Source: Alligator mississippiensis (taxonomy: Eukaryota; Chordata; Crocodylia; Alligatoridae). Taken from it: DNA of 64,000 nucleotides. Of this stretch, positions 50,654 through 61,800 are shown one piece after another; the first letter of the stretch is position 1; the number at the start of each line of letters is the position of its first letter. The DNA is taken from contig NC_081824.1 of assembly GCF_030867095.1 (NCBI RefSeq), forward strand, positions 167,036,933-167,100,932. Reading direction: 5' to 3'. The notes beneath the pieces are model-generated. The model saw nothing but the letters and a program-made list of their open reading frames with translations, made no database searches and was not told the DNA's origin. A program made the position numbers and the translations under genes.

Positions 50654-52400
50654 CAGGATGCATCCTTTACCTTGTTTTATAAAGCCTTGTTCTGTTTTGC
50701 TTTCAGAAGCACATTGTTTAACAGGTCTTTCCCCTCACCAAATATACCAATCATGTATAAAGTAAAATGTTAAGTGTTTTTTTTTATTTTTAAGGCCTGA
50801 TTCTGCCTCTGAGTAGATGAGGCAGAATCACAGTCATAATAAGTAACACATTTTGATTATCAAAAGATTATGTAATAACATTATGACTTATTAAATATTT
50901 ACCTGTGTATGTTGTATAAATGGTTTCTATAGTTGTCCTTGTTGACAATATTCATGTAAAATGAGTCTTCACAAATAGCAAGTCTGTTGAAGCTAACTTC
51001 GCATGATGCCAGCTTTCTCGAAGCAAAGTTGTTTGTTATCTTTAGTATCTAACACTTGCAGATATTGGTAAGTTGTGTCTAAGTTGCAAAAACATCTTTT
51101 TGGGAACCCTTTTTAAAAAAGAGGTAACTTCAGGCATCTTCATTCTGATGTATTACATGCAAAAATATCAAGTGCTAGGTAATATGAAGGGCTCTTAGCT
51201 CCCACACTATACAAGCTTTTGTATGTGAGTTTGTTCTGCATATATTAGACAGTTATGTCTGTCTGCATAACTTGGAACTTTATTAAATGATATAATTTCC
51301 TACTTGATAATGGAATTATTGATTTAAAAATTTGAACTTTAAAAACTCTCAGTCAAGGGAAACTAGTTAAGTCACTGCTTAGGATCCTGGAGACTAGACT
51401 AAATTATTTCAGGGTAGTACTGGACAAATGCTATGATAGCAAATCCTAACTTTGCTAGGATAGGTCTCACAATACACTTAAAAAGTAGGATAATTGTAGT
51501 ACAATAACTCTTAAACTATGTTTTAATGTAATTGTTGGCAGAATTGGAAATAAAAAATTTTGTAGTTCAACAAATAGGTGTTCTAAAAGTAACTGCAGCT
51601 TACTGAAGCCGTATAGACCATCTACTGATGTATTTTCTAGCTACTTTATTTCACAAACTTTTATAGTAAATGCAGTTCATATTCCCAGTGGTTTTGAGAG
51701 TATTTGTGCCCTGTTAAAGTGGTATATGTGCACTAGCAGCACAACTGTATTTTGACTTTATCCAGAACCATGTTTGATTGATGTGGTCTTTTATCTTTAC
51801 AACTTTAGGGCTATATTTTCATCTTTAATAGGGCGATCCAATTACAACTTTAAACTTTTAAGTAATCAAGATATTTGTGAATAATTACAATTAAATACAT
51901 AAAACGCTAGGAGTTAGCATGCTTAGGAGTTGGTGATCATGTTATTTACATACCCGGTTCCTTTTCATGTCGGCTTAATGTTTCTCTAAGTATTTTGTTT
52001 TATGCTATTATCTTCTAGTTGCTGTTTTAACTATTCCTTTCTGCAAACATAGTATCTGTATATACAATATGTAATATAGATATATATGCATTGGACATAG
52101 TAAATATTTTATACACAATTGCAGATTTGCACCTTTTACCTAAAAATGTTTACTTTAACATTTTGCATATATTATGCAAGGAATCTGTACTTAAACACTT
52201 CTCAAATGGCGCCCAATAGTTTGTTATAACTCGTATTTTTAGATCAGGTATGTATGTAAATACAGCATAAGATGTATTTTATAAAGATTTTGAATTAAAC
52301 TTGTTTACGTAATGTAAAAAGCTTTATTTATATTCACTGAGTCAGAACACATACATTTACATTCCTATACATGTAATAAGTTTCATATTCTAGAATTGTA

Positions 52401-52406
52401 AATAAA
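52401..52406 (+). terminator. Distal polyadenylation signal AATAAA
   Basis: A canonical hexamer with GTGTATACATGTTTGTC downstream. It lies near the end of the TE-free tract and would give a ~2.6-kb 3' UTR. 52426-53540 beyond it has no recognised feature. Confidence 0.45.
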
Positions 52407-53539
52407 TATTTAGGATTATTAAGTGTATACATGTTTGTCATACTTGAAAGTATAAAGCAGACATCTTGACAATTAGGCAAATGTTAAAAAATGACGTGGA
52501 TAACGTATAGGCATATACGGAAAAAGAGGCATCTTTTTCTGATAAGCTTTTGCATAGAGAACAGGTGTATACAGAGGCCTTTTCCCTTTCTTTCCCTTCT
52601 ATAGTTATTGGAGGGAAACACTAGCTTTAAGATTTATTTTAGCCACATGTGACGACTTGGTGAGGATAGTGTAGTTTGACTTTTGCACAGAATACTTTTT
52701 TCTTTATTACTACATTTATGAGTCTCACATTCCCCTGAAATAATGAGAGAATGCCAAAAAGCTGCTTTTCACAGGCCTGCATCCATTTTTATCCTTGTGC
52801 TTCTGCCTGTTCTTCTACATAAATACCATCTGTTTAAAGCGAAATTCTAATCTTGATTTAAGAAGAGAAGTAGGTACTGCCTTTGATTGAATCTTACTGC
52901 AAAACAAATCCTGTTATACACATTTATCCTGCGGTAGCAGGGCATTCTAAGGAGCTGATGGTGTGTTTTTTAAACATTTATCAAATGTCCACCACCATCC
53001 CTGGACCCATAATAGACGGGCACTGCAGCTGGAAATGGATTCAGCTTGAAAAAATTAAGGGAGAATCTGGTTAAAAATAGTTGACTGGAGAGGTACTGTC
53101 AGGCTTCAGTAGTTCAGTATTTTACACTCTCTAATATTAAAAAAATAGGGTTTGTAGAAGCATGCTTTGCTTTGAGCATAGGGGTATTCAGCTTTTATCT
53201 CTAGCATCAGGTAAGCACTTTTTTCATCCTGATGCTTATATAGTCTTACAAAAAGGCTGCTAGAGTCCACAGTAGGCTAGGACATATCTTAAGAGTAGAG
53301 ATAACGGTTCAGACCTTTAGAAGACCTCAGCATTGATTTTTAGTGCAGAATTATGCAGTTTAAATGAGTAAATCTAATCTTAAAAGTAAGTGTTCAAGCT
53401 GAAGCCAGAGAACAAACACCCCCTTTAAAATACCACATAGTCTTGGGAGAAAGTCAACTTTATCAATCACTTTTGATTATTTAAAATGCTAGAGGTCTTA
53501 TTCATTAACTGCTCTGAGTCAATTGGTTGATGGCTTCCA

Positions 53540-53900
53540 GGAGCTGGAAAAGAAGAAAGTTGAATGGAGCGAAAACTAAGAGCTGGCATTTTCCAAGGGA
53601 TATCTCAAGTCTAAAAAGGTTGAGAACCATTCACCTAAGTTAGCCAGCTGGATAAGAAGTGAAACGACAACTCTCGTCAGATGAGGATGGGAGATCCTGC
53701 TGGTGAAAGATCATCTGATCTGTCCCTTGCTGGTTTTCTTCGTTGCCATTGTGCAGGCTCAGGTTGTCTCAACTTCACATTTTGAATAGGCCTACAGCAT
53801 CTAGGGGTGGAAGAAGCCTACATGATTCACAGTAGAAGGTCTCCTCTTTGCATACTTCTAGGAGGCCAATATACTTATTCAACTTTCTTCTTCAGCTAGA
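53540..53900 (-). repeat. Segment with an inverted paralogue at 59565-59880 (copy 1)
   Basis: Read on the minus strand it has, in order, TTGGCCTCCTAGAAGTAT, GAAAACCAGCAAGGGACAGA, ATCTGACGAGAG and then a hAT-type end ATGGTTCTCAACC with CCTTGGAAAATGCCAGCTCT. The same blocks appear in the same order on the plus strand at 59565-59880. The hAT end sits at the same relative position in both copies. Confidence 0.7.
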
Positions 53901-54490
53901 AACAGTCTACCTATATCTGTACATTGGATATGTCAAGATGAGTTTGCTAGCTAGGATCATGGTTCCTTATGCCTGAATAATTAGCTACTGGGTAATTGTG
54001 GAGAGATCCAGATTATCAGTTTTAGCCTGTTGCAGGGGTGGGGTGCAAGTCCTTCAACATGTGCTAGTGGGATCTGTGTGTCCTAAGGAAGGAAGCATTT
54101 ACTTTAAAAGCTCCAAGCACTTGACTGCACCACCTCTATTCCTCCATCTCCCTGCACTGGGCATGATACCTGTTGTACCCAGGATAGCTGGAAACTCTTA
54201 CTTTATCTGGAGAAGTACAAGAGAAGCTAAACTATGTGCAGGGAGATTCTCAGGCAATATTAACAAGAGCAGCTACACACAGCAGAGAATACACAAGCTT
54301 ACTCAGAATCCGACCTTGATTTGAGACTGCTTCCAGATTCCCACCCCTCCGCCTGGGTGTTGGAGGAATTTTATACAGCTCAGGTTCAGCTTTCTCTATT
54401 CCCACCCATTCCTCTGAGATAAGGCAGCTGTGGGCCAACAGAAATGAAATTTAATTTGGGAGAGAGCAGGGATACTAAGTCCTAGCCTGT

Positions 54491-54668
54491 GGGCACATCT
54501 ACATGAAATGCTAAAGGTGCAGTAGACTAATTCTACTGCGCATTAGTGTTATAAACCATGTGCCAGTGCTACTGTGTGGTAGCACTGATTACAGCACACT
54601 TAGTACCTGTAATTACAGGTACTAAGTGTGCCATAATTACAGCACATTAATGAATGCATAGATGTGTC
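54491..54668. mobile_element. Palindromic hAT-like MITE
   Basis: Ends GGGCACATCTACATG and CATAGATGTGTCC are inverted. The interior contains a perfect 36-bp palindrome at 54595-54630 (arms CACACTTAGTACCTGTAA) and a nearby GTGCTAC...GTAGCAC hairpin. No coding capacity. Confidence 0.65.
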
Positions 54669-54684
54669 CTATGATCACTGTTCT

Positions 54685-55760
54685 TTCAAGGTCCCCTTAT
54701 TAGCAGGGATTGTGGTTTTCTGATGGATAAAAATCACAAATCCTCTGTGTAGAAAAACCCCAAATCCATGTTTTTCCATGATTAAAATGAAATGCCACTA
54801 CACATACGGGTATCGGTTGAACACAACGTTTTATTGCTATATTTACAATTTTAAAGCAATTTGGAACCCTGCAAGTACCTCAATAATTGTAATAAAACAA
54901 ATTCTAAATGCCTATATATTTTTGGGGTTTGATTTTGTTAATTTTTTATCATGGAAAATCAGAGTTCCCCCTTCACTCCCTAGGATGTGGGTCCAGCTGT
55001 GGCTGTCCCCTGCTTACCTGCTGCTTTGTGGCCCTGAGCAGCCCTTATAGGCAGGTGCACTGCCCCTGTCCATACTCTTACCCCTCACTCCCAAGCCACA
55101 GCACCCCCCCAGCCCTGCCAGTCCCCCTCACTTTACCAGGGCCATCCCTGGGGGGAGGCCGGGGGTGCGAATCGGGGCAATCACCCCCGGCCCTGTGCTT
55201 TGGGGGTTCCTGTGGAGCTGGGCAGAGCGGCTGTGGCCCCTCCTGCAGCGTCCGCCTAGTGCTGGTGACTATGCTGCCTGTGCCCGCCCACCCCAGCCAG
55301 CTTCTTTGCATCCGGGCCCTGCACCCTGCTAGGGTCGTCTCTGCTCATGACCTGCAGCCCTGCCGGTGCCCCTCACTCCCAACTTGCAGCCCCCGCAGTG
55401 CCCCTCACTCCTGACCCACAGCCGCTCCAGTAGGGCTGCCAACTCTGAATCTATTCTGGGAGGTTTCATCACATGACAACGCCATTCATGAGTCACTAGG
55501 TCAGGAGGCAAATGCACACGACCCTTGCATTTTAAAAACCCACTGGACTACTATACAAATCGGATTCAACATGTAATATTTATTTTAATGAATGCCCTAT
55601 CATCAATCTCCCGCGGGACTGCCAGCCGTCTTCTGGAGACTTGTCTCTCGTTCCTGCAGACTCCAGGGCAACCCCGGAGGGCTGGCAACCCTTTCCTCCA
55701 GGCCTGCTAGTGCCCCGAGATCCCCTACTAGCAGGAATCGTGGTTTTCTCCGCTACTGCC
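54685..55760. mobile_element. Older DNA-element remnant with nested hAT MITE and minisatellite
   Basis: Blocks CCCCTTATTAGCAGGGATTG with GTGGTTTTCTGATGG near 54690 and CCCCTACTAGCAGGAATCGT with GGTTTTCTCCG near 55720 look like repeated family segments. Between them lie a TCACTCC-type minisatellite (55080-55430, inverse of that at 18410) and the hAT MITE at 55431-55693. Boundaries are approximate. Confidence 0.35.
55431..55693. mobile_element. hAT MITE (TAGGGCTGCCAACTC family)
   Basis: Ends TAGGGCTGCCAACTCTG and GAGGGCTGGCAACCCTT are inverted, flanked by CGCTCCAG (55423-55430) and TCCTCCAG (55694-55701), 6 of 8 identical. GGGAGGTTTCATCACATGAC is a hallmark of this common reptile family. Confidence 0.8.
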
Positions 55761-56122
55761 CCTCCCAACTTGCTGCTCCCTACTTCCCAGGGCACAAGCA
55801 AAGGGGTGGATGTGGGCCGCGGAGCCAGCTTCTGCCCAGAGCGAGTCCGGCCTGCCCGCAGAAGCCCGGATCCCCCACGCGCAAGGGGCAGGGAAGCAGG
55901 GGTTGGCGCTGCTCAGCTGAGTTGCCTTGCACGGCCCCACCCCCGGCGCAGCACACGTGACCAGGAGGTGGGGCTCCAGGCACCCTCCCAAGCCCCGGCT
56001 CGTAGTTCCCCCTCCTCTTGTGCTCCCCCCTGCGTTACGCGCTGTTAGTTCCGTCTCCGGCGCGATTGCGTCACTTCCGGCGCACGCCGGCGCTCTCCCT
56101 TTCCCCCTCTCCCCAGACCCGG

Positions 56123-56164
56123 ATGGTGGCTGGCGGCGGCGGCGGCTCGCGGGACTGTCACTGA
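56123..56164 (+). other. Upstream ORF in the BIRC6 leader (13 codons)
   Basis: ATG GTG GCT GGC ... CAC TGA, 50 bp before the main ATG frame ends. The position matches the ATG that opens the longer human BIRC6 N-terminus (MVTGGG...), but here it is in a different frame from the main ORF and terminates at 56162-56164. Confidence 0.6.
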
Positions 56165-56213
56165 GCGGCTCCCTCGGGGCCTCCTGTCCTGGGCGGCGGC
56201 GGCGGCCGGGAAG

Positions 56214-56472
56214 ATGGCGGCGGCGGCGGCCTCTTGCTCCTCGGCGGGGGTGGGGGCGGCGGGCGCCGGCCCGGGGCCGGGGCCAGGGCCGGGGCCGGGC
56301 GTCTGCGAGTGGCTGCTGCTGCGGGACGGCTGCCTGCGCTGCGACGCCGACGGGCTGCGCAGCCTGTGCTACCACCCGGCGCTCAACGCCATCCTGGCCG
56401 TGACCGCCCGCGGCGCCATCAAAGTCATCGACGGCACTTCGGGGGCCACGCTGCAGGCCTCGGCGCTCAGCG
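56214..56472 (+). CDS. BIRC6: BIRC6 first coding exon
   Basis: BIRC6 (BRUCE/Apollon) is a ~4,800-residue membrane-associated inhibitor of apoptosis that joins a BIR domain to a C-terminal UBC E2/E3 module and ubiquitinates caspases, SMAC and other clients. The exon reads MAAAAASCSSAGVGAAGAG, a Gly-Pro repeat, then CEWLLLRDGCLRCDADGLRS, LCYHPALNAILAVTARGAIK and VIDGTSGATLQASALS, matching human from the KMAAAAA methionine. It ends AGC G|GTGAGT (phase 1). 86 residues are encoded. The Ala/Gly/Pro linker differs from human by simple-repeat turnover, while the block from EWL onward is highly conserved and starts the WD40-like region. The ATG at 56214 is chosen because it is the first in-frame one. 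Exon 2 is not in the window. Confidence 0.95.
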
Positions 56473-58800
56473 GTGAGTGCGGCCCCGGGGGCTGCTCTCG
56501 GAGGCTTGGTGGCACCGGCTGCTGCCCCCTTGGGAGGGGGTGGGCCGCGCTTTTGGGATGAGCCGCCTGAGGGTCGCCCTCAGCTTCCCCTCCTGCTGCT
56601 TTTGGTGAGGCTCCTCAATCCTTGCCTTCTGCCCCCAGGGCTCATGTGAGCAGTGGTGCTGTAGCCCTCAGGGAGGCAGCCCCTCGATCCGCAGATTTGG
56701 CAGGTTATAGGGTCAGGCACTGTACTGTAAGCCCCAGGTGCTGTTGTCATGAAGCGCGGCATGTCCCTGGCTTCATTTGCAACTTTAGGAGTAAAGACCG
56801 GGCACGAAGGTTTCTGTACCATCCCGGCTGAGTCTTGCTCCTGGGTATTAAAGCACAGTTCTGAAGCTTATGATGTTGGGGACCAGGCCTGTGGGGATCC
56901 CATTGGGTTTAAAGGTTGTATTCAGCTGTTGCTTTGAACAGATTTAAATTTGGGGTTGCTGGTTCATGTTTTTGGTGAACACTTTTCTTTTCTTTTTTCC
57001 TTTCTTTTGGGGGGGTGCTTTTTGCTGCTCTGCCCCTTGACTCTCATGGGTGCAAGTAAAACTGAGTTAAAGGTTTGGTATCATTCACTGGCAGTTCTCC
57101 AGGAGTAGGAGGTAAAGAACTACTGTTGTTATTGTTAAGCCACTTTGTTAGTATGTTGCTCTTCTGCAGTGGATGGAAAACCAATCTTTGGTTGGAGTTT
57201 GCCTGTGAGGAATAGACCTGATACCCCAACCACCCGGATTGTCTTCAGAATTGTGGTACTTAAAAAAAGACGAACAAAAAAACCAGATGTTCACAGAGTT
57301 TCACGCTTTGAGGAAGCAATCTTTAGTGACCGGTCTCTTACTGTACTTCCACTTTCGTTATTCAACTTGACAATGACAATGTTTAACTTTCATTTGGATT
57401 TTGGTGACTGATCCTGGTGAAGATTTGAGGGTTATAGCCAGAGTTTGAAATACACTTTGACTCTTGAAGGAGCAGTCCAATTGGAGACCCTTCCCCCTCC
57501 CCCCCCCTTATGATTTTCAAATCCCACAGGGGGCTTTCATCTTTATGGGGGGTGGGGGCAGCTCAGCCCCCCCAAGTTACCCTTAATTCACACCCTGTTT
57601 ATAGCTTGCTTTTGCTATAAGAACAGTGAGGCACTAGACAGGTTCTGCCATATTTTCCAGGTAGACTTGAGTAATATGGATACTTTCTTCTTGAATATTA
57701 TCAAGCAGATTATCTAATCAAATTTAGCTAGTGAGCAAGCAAGAGTTAAAATTAAACCATTTCTTTCCTTTCATAAGTTAGAGCAGGTCATTCTGAAAGT
57801 GTCAGTTTCCAAGTGTCCTTATTCATGTGCACCTACATTAAAAAGATGAACCAATGAGTTCATTCTTATTCTGGGCTGTTGTTGCATGAGGCTGCTATGT
57901 GTGAAATCAGTTACCACTCCACTTGAAAGGAAGGTAGGCACAAGTTTAATGCCTTAGTGGAAAAATACATCTTTTCTTTATGAATCTGTGGGACATCAGT
58001 CATTCTGAATTTGTTGATTAGTCTGACTTTTATTTCATTGGGGTTTTTTTAATTATTAACAAAAAATTGTTAAAATTCAAGGAGTATTTTACTTTCATTG
58101 AGAAATGTAATTTCTCACTGATACAGAAGAAAATGAGACCTCGACTTAATTTACATGTAAACAGTTTGAACCAGATTTTTCTTTCATATAAAATTATATA
58201 TATACTAGATGCTGCTTCAGTATTTGAAGTTTATAGCTGTGGTACTAGGTTGAATAATGACTGTTTCTGGACAGGAATTCATTCTCCTGTGTAATTTACA
58301 TCATTTATGTAAAGCAGTGTAAATTACATTGTGATTAGGAATAGACATGTGCTGCTCTCTCAGGGCAGCTGCATGTAATACACAGCTATTGCTGTGCCTT
58401 GCTGCTCTGTGATGGGAGAGGAATAGTAGCCTATTTGCATTTAGCAAGAATAAATATGGACAAATGAAACCTTAATTTATGTACCTTGCACTAGTAATAT
58501 TCTACTGTGTTCTTCCAGGTTTAATTCTCCTTTGTATTGGGTGAAGTTACTCTGGTGGGTTTCTGTATTTGGTCTGGTACTATTTTGTACTCGTGTAAAT
58601 GTTCTGTCTGTCCAGGGCTTATGTAAAATTAACTTACTACTGTGGTCCCATTACATATTCAATCATGTATGCTAGTTTCTCACTGTTTTGCCATATCAAA
58701 TCAATATGACTGTAAAAGAGAGCGATAGAATCTGTTCCTCATTGAATTTAATCAAAAGAACTACTTACTACCTTCTAGGATTGCATTTATTTGTCCACAG
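56473..58800. other. BIRC6 intron 1, proximal part
   Basis: No recognised exon. 57145-57411 is an 88-codon plus-strand frame with balanced composition (for example GKPIFGWSLPVRNRPDTPTT and RRTKKPDVHRVSRFEE), preceded by an acceptor-like TTGCTCTTCTGCAG, but with no donor of good quality and no family I can name. C/G homopolymers occur near 57495-57570. The rest is AT-rich. Confidence 0.5.
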
Positions 58801-61800
58801 AATGCAGAACTATTGCAAGTTGTAACTGAGGGCTTAATTTAGTTTGAAGAACCTTTGATTGTGTATACAGATTCTATTTCTGAGGCTCATGTACAAGATA
58901 TCAGATCTTTTTGGCTACCAATGTCTGTTGGTGCTGTGTTTATACTGTTGCTGATCTGATGCTCCGCGCCATCCTTTAGGGGAGCACAAAGGATGGAGTG
59001 AGGTCAATTGTCCTTGCAGTTAGATGGAACCTCTGCAGTATCAGTCTACTCTGTACGTTGGTTGCAGTACACAGTTTTTTTACCTTTTAGCCAGAAAAAT
59101 CCACTTACTTAGTTTAAAGGCATCTTCCGTATTTTGTATCTAGCTGCTATGGCTGAAATTAAAATCCATGGAATTTTAAACTCCTCTCTTTCATGAGACT
59201 ATTGCCTGCAGTACCCATGTGAAGAGCATGTTTTCTGCTATAGCAAAAGGCAAATTCCTGATTACATATCAATCTGTCTCTCCTTTAAGAAGAGACAAAG
59301 TGTGGTAAACCTGTCTCATTCCCTTTCTACTGGAGGACTTGTGTGTGGCTTCTTCAGACCCTGAAGAAAGAGATCTGAGCAGTCATCTTCATCTCATTGG
59401 ACTGACCTGATTTTTCATCAAGAGATCAACCCCTGAGACTCCTGAATCTGGCACAGTGTTCTGTCTATCCAGTTGCCCTTACAAATAGAACTTTGGGGAT
59501 CTCATAAGAGATGTACATCACACACAAGTCCTAGCCCCTTTACACTCTTTTATAGCATTGAATTGTTGGTTTTATTGGCCTCCTAGAAGTATACAGTAAA
59601 AGATCTATTGTGGATTATCTTGAATTAGCTTTTCCTCCCCTAGAAGATGTTGTAGGCAGTCTCAGTCTTGTACCACCAGGAGCATGACAGTGAGGAAGAA
59701 AACTAGCAAGGGACAGAAGATCATATGGGCCTCCATCAGCGGGAACTTCCTTTGTCACCTGATGAGAGAGAGATCCAACTAATTTAAGTCAGTGGTTCTC
59801 AACCGTTTTGATCTTGAGGCACCCCTTGGAAAATGCCAGCTCTTAGCTTTCACTCCTTTTTGGACTTTGGAAAAAAAATAAAGCAGTTCTTCTGATGCAA
59901 AGGACTTCAGAAAACCTAGAACAAGCCAGAATATTCTTGACACTGTGGATTCCTATTTGAAATGTCTGGATTTATCTAACATGTTTATGTTGCATGGCAT
60001 CCTTGAAAGGGTCTTAAGGTAGCTTGTGGTACTGTGGCATCCTGATTGACATTACTGACTAAGGGTCTTTAAACCACTTAAGATGTATGGTAGACACCTT
60101 GGATAGCTTGGAGGTATTGAAAGGAAAATCCCTGTAAATAGTATGTATTCTTATTTGTTCTGTGGCTGAAAGGGTTACCATATTTATCACAATAGATCAG
60201 TTGTTGGAACTATCTAAGGCTGTATGTCATGCGTATACAAAAAACTTGACAGATCTTAAAGTTTTCTGTAAGGGACACAAATGTTTATGAGCCCTTTTAT
60301 CCTGAGGTCCATAGTGGTGGCAGAAGAATGTGATGAAAAATCCAAACACCGGGAATCTCCAAGAATAATATTAAAGAGAGAAAATAATGCTGTGAAGCTC
60401 ACCTATGACAGGCAAGCTACATAAACTAGTGTCCTGCTAGTCTCTGGATGCGTATCTCAAGTTATTAGGTGCTTCTGTCAAAGTATGCTTATCTGAATTT
60501 GGGCAGAGTGTGGCAATTCATATGGATTCTTCCAGGTGAACATTAAAGAAGTAGTTGTACTTTCGCAGGCTACTTTAGATGCTTCTGAGACCTCTAGACA
60601 GACTTATTCAGTAGTCACTTCTATTATGATAGCATTTTTTAACTCTGATCCTCAAGACTGCCAATCTTACAAAAGGCCAAGCAACTATTAAGGATCTCTT
60701 TTTCAATGGTTGTTGACTATTTGATATACAGCGTTAAATCTTTTGTCTGTTAAGGGGTTTGAGAGTTTCTGGGCTCATTGTATGTATATAGGTTAGACAC
60801 AAGTCATTTAGTAGAGGACCTTTACTTATGACTATAATTTGCAAAGAAGGTTAGAACCATCAAGGGAGAAATAGAGGATCTTTTGCATTGGAATCTCTGT
60901 TGATCTCAGAGTAACTGGCTTGATGCCACTTGAGAATTGATTGGAACCATTTTCAAAACCAAACTTCATTTCCTTCTCTTCAGCTACCACCTTGGTTTGC
61001 CTGTGGCTTAGACTTGGCTCAAGAAACCTTTAAAATCATAGCCAAGGTTGTATTTAGTTCAGTTCTGTTTTCTCCTTACTACATGCCTTCCTTTCCTGTC
61101 CCTTATCAGGGATCCTCTCATGAAATTCTGTTAAAATAAGGGATGGATTATTTCTTGCAGTTTGGAACCATGGAAAACTGCACGTGACATGTGGAGATAA
61201 GAAGTTGTATGCTCCCCCTCGTTTTATTTTTGAATTCTAAATGGACAAGGTGTTAGAACACCAGCTCTAAAGTTCAGATATCTTAGATTAATCCACTCCA
61301 AGTTCAGAAGATCCCCAATCCTCAAAATTTCTCGTATCTAATCCTCAAAATTGATTTTTATCTCTTGATTTTTAGAACTTGTATTTTCGTCTGTCTGTAG
61401 ACTCAGTAATCAAACGTCTCAGATTTATAGTGCAGGATCCTACCAATACAAGTTCCTACTTATCAGCCTTGCCATGGCAACAAAAGTGTTCATAGATGCC
61501 TAGTGGTTATTGCAGTCTATTTTGTGTTGTTGCATTCAGAAATGTCCATATGTAGATGACTACCTCATTTTAGAAAAACTCTACAATGGGTGGTCTGAAT
61601 TGACTTCTGTGGGCTGTTTATCACTTGAGTTTGAGATCAGCAGAGAAAAAATTGATCTTTTTGCTGACCCAGTATATAGAATTTATAGAAGCAATGTTGT
61701 ATATTATCTATCAAAGGATCGCAGGCCACAGTAGGTCCCAGTCATCTGCTGGCTTATCCAGAGACAGCTTCAAAAGTGAGGCTCAGACTCCTGCGTCACA

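Larger units (their letters stand above)
49800..52425 (+). other. Probable YIPF4 3' UTR
   Basis: AT-rich, TE-free sequence follows the stop. Candidate polyadenylation signals are AATAAA at 50648 (followed by a T/GT-rich stretch ~35 nt on), AATAAA at 51549, ATTAAA at 52294 and AATAAA at 52401 (followed by GTGTATACATGTTTG). The absence of transposons over 2.6 kb, unusual for this window, supports a transcribed and constrained 3' UTR with alternative ends. The exact end needs transcript data. Confidence 0.6.
55800..56620 (+). promoter_or_regulatory. BIRC6 CpG island and promoter
   Basis: A sharp CpG-rich island around exon 1. 56060-56100 holds GCGTCACTTCCGGCGCACGC (ETS CTTCCGG next to an ATF-like GCGTCAC) and a GGCGCACGCCGGCGC palindrome. 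A YY1-type AAGATGGCGGC overlaps the start codon at 56211-56221. No TATA box. Long minus-strand frames here are compositional. Confidence 0.8.

Noticed and set aside
55728-56375. 215-codon minus-strand frame antisense to BIRC6 exon 1
   Set aside because: CpG-island composition with few stops; it covers the conserved BIRC6 coding exon on the other strand.
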